From contig CAIOKE010000223.1 in assembly GCA_903858815.1 (NCBI GenBank), positions 1-45,993 of the forward strand: DNA of 45,993 nt, read 5' to 3'. The DNA is from an uncultured Planctomycetaceae bacterium. Its GTDB lineage: Bacteria; Planctomycetota; Planctomycetia; Planctomycetales; Planctomycetaceae. Under the pieces are notes generated by a model. That model was not told the origin of the DNA and made no database searches. It worked only from the letters and a program-made list of their open reading frames with translations. Below, in pieces: positions 45,301-45,993 of the stretch (position 1 is the first letter of the stretch; every line of letters starts with the position of its first letter). The translations under genes and the position numbers were made by a program.

Positions 45301-45425
45301 GTGATGAGTTCGTTGTGCCATGATTGCCCAAGTGGCTCGCGCAGGATGCAGAGATCCTGGGCGGAGGCTACGAGGGATGAAAGTGGGCAGAGCAGCAGGC
45401 ACAGCCTGAAGATGAGTTGCGTCAT
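42342..45425 (-). CDS. Heparinase II/III-like exported protein
   Basis: A 1027-residue secreted protein. The signal is at about 5-22 (ending VASAQ). The N-terminal half is beta-rich; the middle has a helical (alpha/alpha-toroid-like) layout with APHYAMVSLDHM near 612. The SNHEHYDNDSGSITVWGLGK motif starting at 746 is the conserved His and Asp region of heparinase II/III-type polysaccharide lyases (His748 or His750, Asp752). Exact substrate is unknown; sulfated or uronic polymers are likely. The start at 45425 is decided by AAGGAG on the minus strand six bases upstream, against the longer frame to 45461. It is convergent with the MscS gene. Family level is moderately certain. Confidence 0.7.
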   Translation of the reverse strand: MTQLIFRLCLLLCPLSSLVASAQDLCILREPLGQSWHNELITVPLSPAQFHALQNQQVLVDQNNRLIPFQIISRDQSPQLAFQTGLQPGETISYRIMPTAAGQQTVSTTAAPQVKEQADRIILDNSLVAVTLLKTPRDTQSPLAAFRTPSGQWTENAQLQGTPAIVSSRLTITQTGPVFVEVRCDVEFTGGGRWNFSCRVFADEPVVLINEQQHLIPDGVLQVPLSTSGFQPTHLLHRHGKGDLGRLDSWPIADGQAFLLEPWLRWWMNERQGNWFALHTADAERMLMIAALRPTAWRQPVSQQGDSQPLQMPAQATAVARDGRFTLDFPMGTGQRRWLAGLPLRQPSVDQLAAKDLKQAPPCQHLLIRHGDFPFDEVRHWVLNWEGDHSNYPRLYLNKASLQALRSTLPQQPEEVRRWTSQQPIDKYNIEAPLRAWFASEDPALESALITRCEEWLETVILNELLRQHGRPTPGTAPHSQSVLLLPTLNLTDAVLSAPGLSPERRQRILTRLAFFGYVVNRDDYWSVARGYAANPNMTTTVSLYRTLVASLIPSHPLARTWADNGLQELRRQLQQWSDPDGGWLEAPHYAMVSLDHMVGAFLMARNNGFGNSIDDPQLKKVFTWLAQISTPPDRRTDSFRHYPNIGHTYHGEGTGMFGIMAGLWRESDPELAASMQWMFEQHGKQPIGLFGPFATFSGYTRLLLSHNVQSVPMALPSRWFQNTGVVLRSHAGTERESCLTLIAGSNHEHYDNDSGSITVWGLGKILADDFGYVGAHPARFHSLPEWPGMQPDSGAPGVMQIRQFRTGSRLDYVHGTRAGWQREIAFLKDPEPSGEVAFLLHDRLEQTPAAVWRLWLTGDRVEFPSVGRATLIGSDDIDLEIFCWPAKTALTTAAATVEGMARRHGREERQPTTQTALETALSSQSPISVLLWPRRKQDPAPRVAWFSNGRGVEVHSDAGTSYLSLPATELQRSPDQQFSSVGAAVAVQLRGAMLHSTLTGRGLFKARGHTESNQGDSLVDTSVSIR

Positions 45426-45800
45426 CAGAAACTCCTTGCAGTGGAGGTGGTATCCTGCCACGGGAGATCACGTGATGCAAATCAGCGGGCGTTGGCGCGA
45501 AGTCGCGCCGTGAGATCGGCCGCGGGTCAGAATGCAAGAAGAATCGAGGTGGAAATGGACTTTGCGACTCTGGTTTGGGCGAATTTATCGAGCTGATGCG
45601 GAAAATCAACGGTGAACTGGATCAACGAAAAGTCATGTCAGCAGCATCAGGTTGCAGTTTGATGGGGTTGGTGGAAAAGGCACGGGAGGCTGCTTCGGTG
45701 TCAGGAAAAATTCAAACGCTCAGATGCTAACGACAAAACCCGTCAAATGCGGCTTACGGCTCGCCTGTGGGCGGGGGTTTGAACGCGGTGGCGACACGGG
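45426..45800. other. Gene-free leader region upstream of the heparinase-like gene
   Basis: About 375 bases with no supported gene. It must contain the promoter of the minus-strand heparinase-like gene. A GGCGCG/CGCGCC hairpin lies near 45493-45508. No clear sigma-70 promoter was recognised. Confidence 0.4.
45432..45437 (-). promoter_or_regulatory. Ribosome binding site of the heparinase-like gene
   Basis: AAGGAG on the minus strand, six bases before the ATG at 45425. It decides the start against the ATG at 45461, which has no such element. Confidence 0.8.
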
Positions 45801-45806
45801 ATGAAG

Positions 45807-45993
45807 CCCATGCTACGACGACCGAGCACCGGCTCGGTGACGCTGCCGAGGGTCCCGTTTGCTGAGTGGTTATCAGCCCACGGAATGGCTGAGCGACGGG
45901 CAAGCGAGCTTTGTGGATGTGTGTGTGGAAAAGGCGGCCGGGCAGGAATGCCCGGGCTACGGTTGTGGGCGAACAATGACAAGTGAACAGTGA
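45807..45993. repeat. Dispersed hairpin repeat, copy B
   Basis: This aligns with 1-285 in the same orientation and lacks the roughly 100-base insert. Its hairpins are 45821-45826 with 45833-45838, 45873-45878 with 45887-45892, and 45938-45944 with 45949-45955. The third stem has CCGGGCA/TGCCCGG where copy A has CCGAGCA/TGCTCGG, so both arms changed together. It runs to the window edge and may continue. Confidence 0.75.

Noticed and set aside
1-45993. The window as a mobile element bounded by direct repeats
   Set aside because: The end repeats are a dispersed family with internal differences, and the interval contains rpe and accD housekeeping genes but no integrase or transposase.
1-45993. 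CRISPR arrays, tRNA or rRNA genes
   Set aside because: No regular repeat-spacer pattern and no cloverleaf or ribosomal signature was seen by eye; a dedicated scan was not possible.

Overview
The window looks like chromosomal DNA from a planctomycete (Planctomycetaceae-type). The evidence is lineage-typical families: secreted DUF1549/DUF1553 (PSD1) and DUF1587/DUF1592/DUF1588/DUF1585 cytochrome-like proteins, each next to a DUF1501 or DUF1552 partner with a Tat-like leader; a TIGR03067 domain; a soluble-N-terminus SUMF1 protein; a DUF1501 orphan; and small GC-rich dispersed hairpin repeats. No rRNA, tRNA, CRISPR array, transposase or phage gene was seen. The + strand is visibly rich in G and T over most of the window, including under several minus-strand genes, which suggests leading-strand skew; this was not computed.

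Layout. 1-608: hairpin-forming dispersed repeat, no gene. 636-3788 (+): exported Gfo/Idh/MocA-like protein, orphan DUF1501, small membrane protein. 3803-8636 (-): PSD1 cytochrome plus DUF1501 pair. 8637-9025: divergent regulatory region with two hairpins. 9026-11800 (+): membrane-anchored SUMF1 protein. 11801-12142: repeats. 12143-13342 (-): PDZ protein. 13603-16145 (+): PQQ-propeller protein coupled to a galactonate-dehydratase-type enolase-superfamily enzyme. 16146-16457: inverted repeats and a terminator. 16458-17459 (-): two-domain fasciclin protein. 17801-21885 (+): ceramidase-like protein, DUF5009 membrane protein, seven-repeat VCBS propeller. 22058-24271 (+): rpe, a histidine-phosphatase homologue lacking its catalytic residues, accD, then a strong terminator. 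24428-27084 (+): TIGR03067-nuclease fusion lipoprotein, alpha/beta hydrolase, small Cys-rich protein. 27253-34049 (+): DUF58, a transglutaminase-like membrane protein without the catalytic Cys, MoxR ATPase, small lipoprotein, permease, all tightly packed. 34170-38314 (+): DUF1592 cytochrome-like protein and DUF1552 partner. 38401-42291 (+): giant MscS channel. 42342-45425 (-): heparinase-like exported protein. 45426-45993: a second copy of the repeat found at position 1.

How the genes fit together. Most products carry export signals. They fit a life on sulfated or uronic polysaccharides: heparinase-like lyase, sugar-acid dehydratase, DUF5009 acyltransferase-like protein, PQQ and VCBS propellers and the heme-bearing PSD1 and DUF1592 systems. 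The housekeeping part is rpe and accD. The most unusual features are the run of proteins that keep a fold but have lost catalytic residues (pseudo-histidine phosphatase, Cys-less transglutaminase, Arg-less nuclease, Lys-less Gfo/Idh), the DUF58/pseudo-transglutaminase/MoxR/lipoprotein/permease operon, and the end repeats, whose stems show compensatory base changes.
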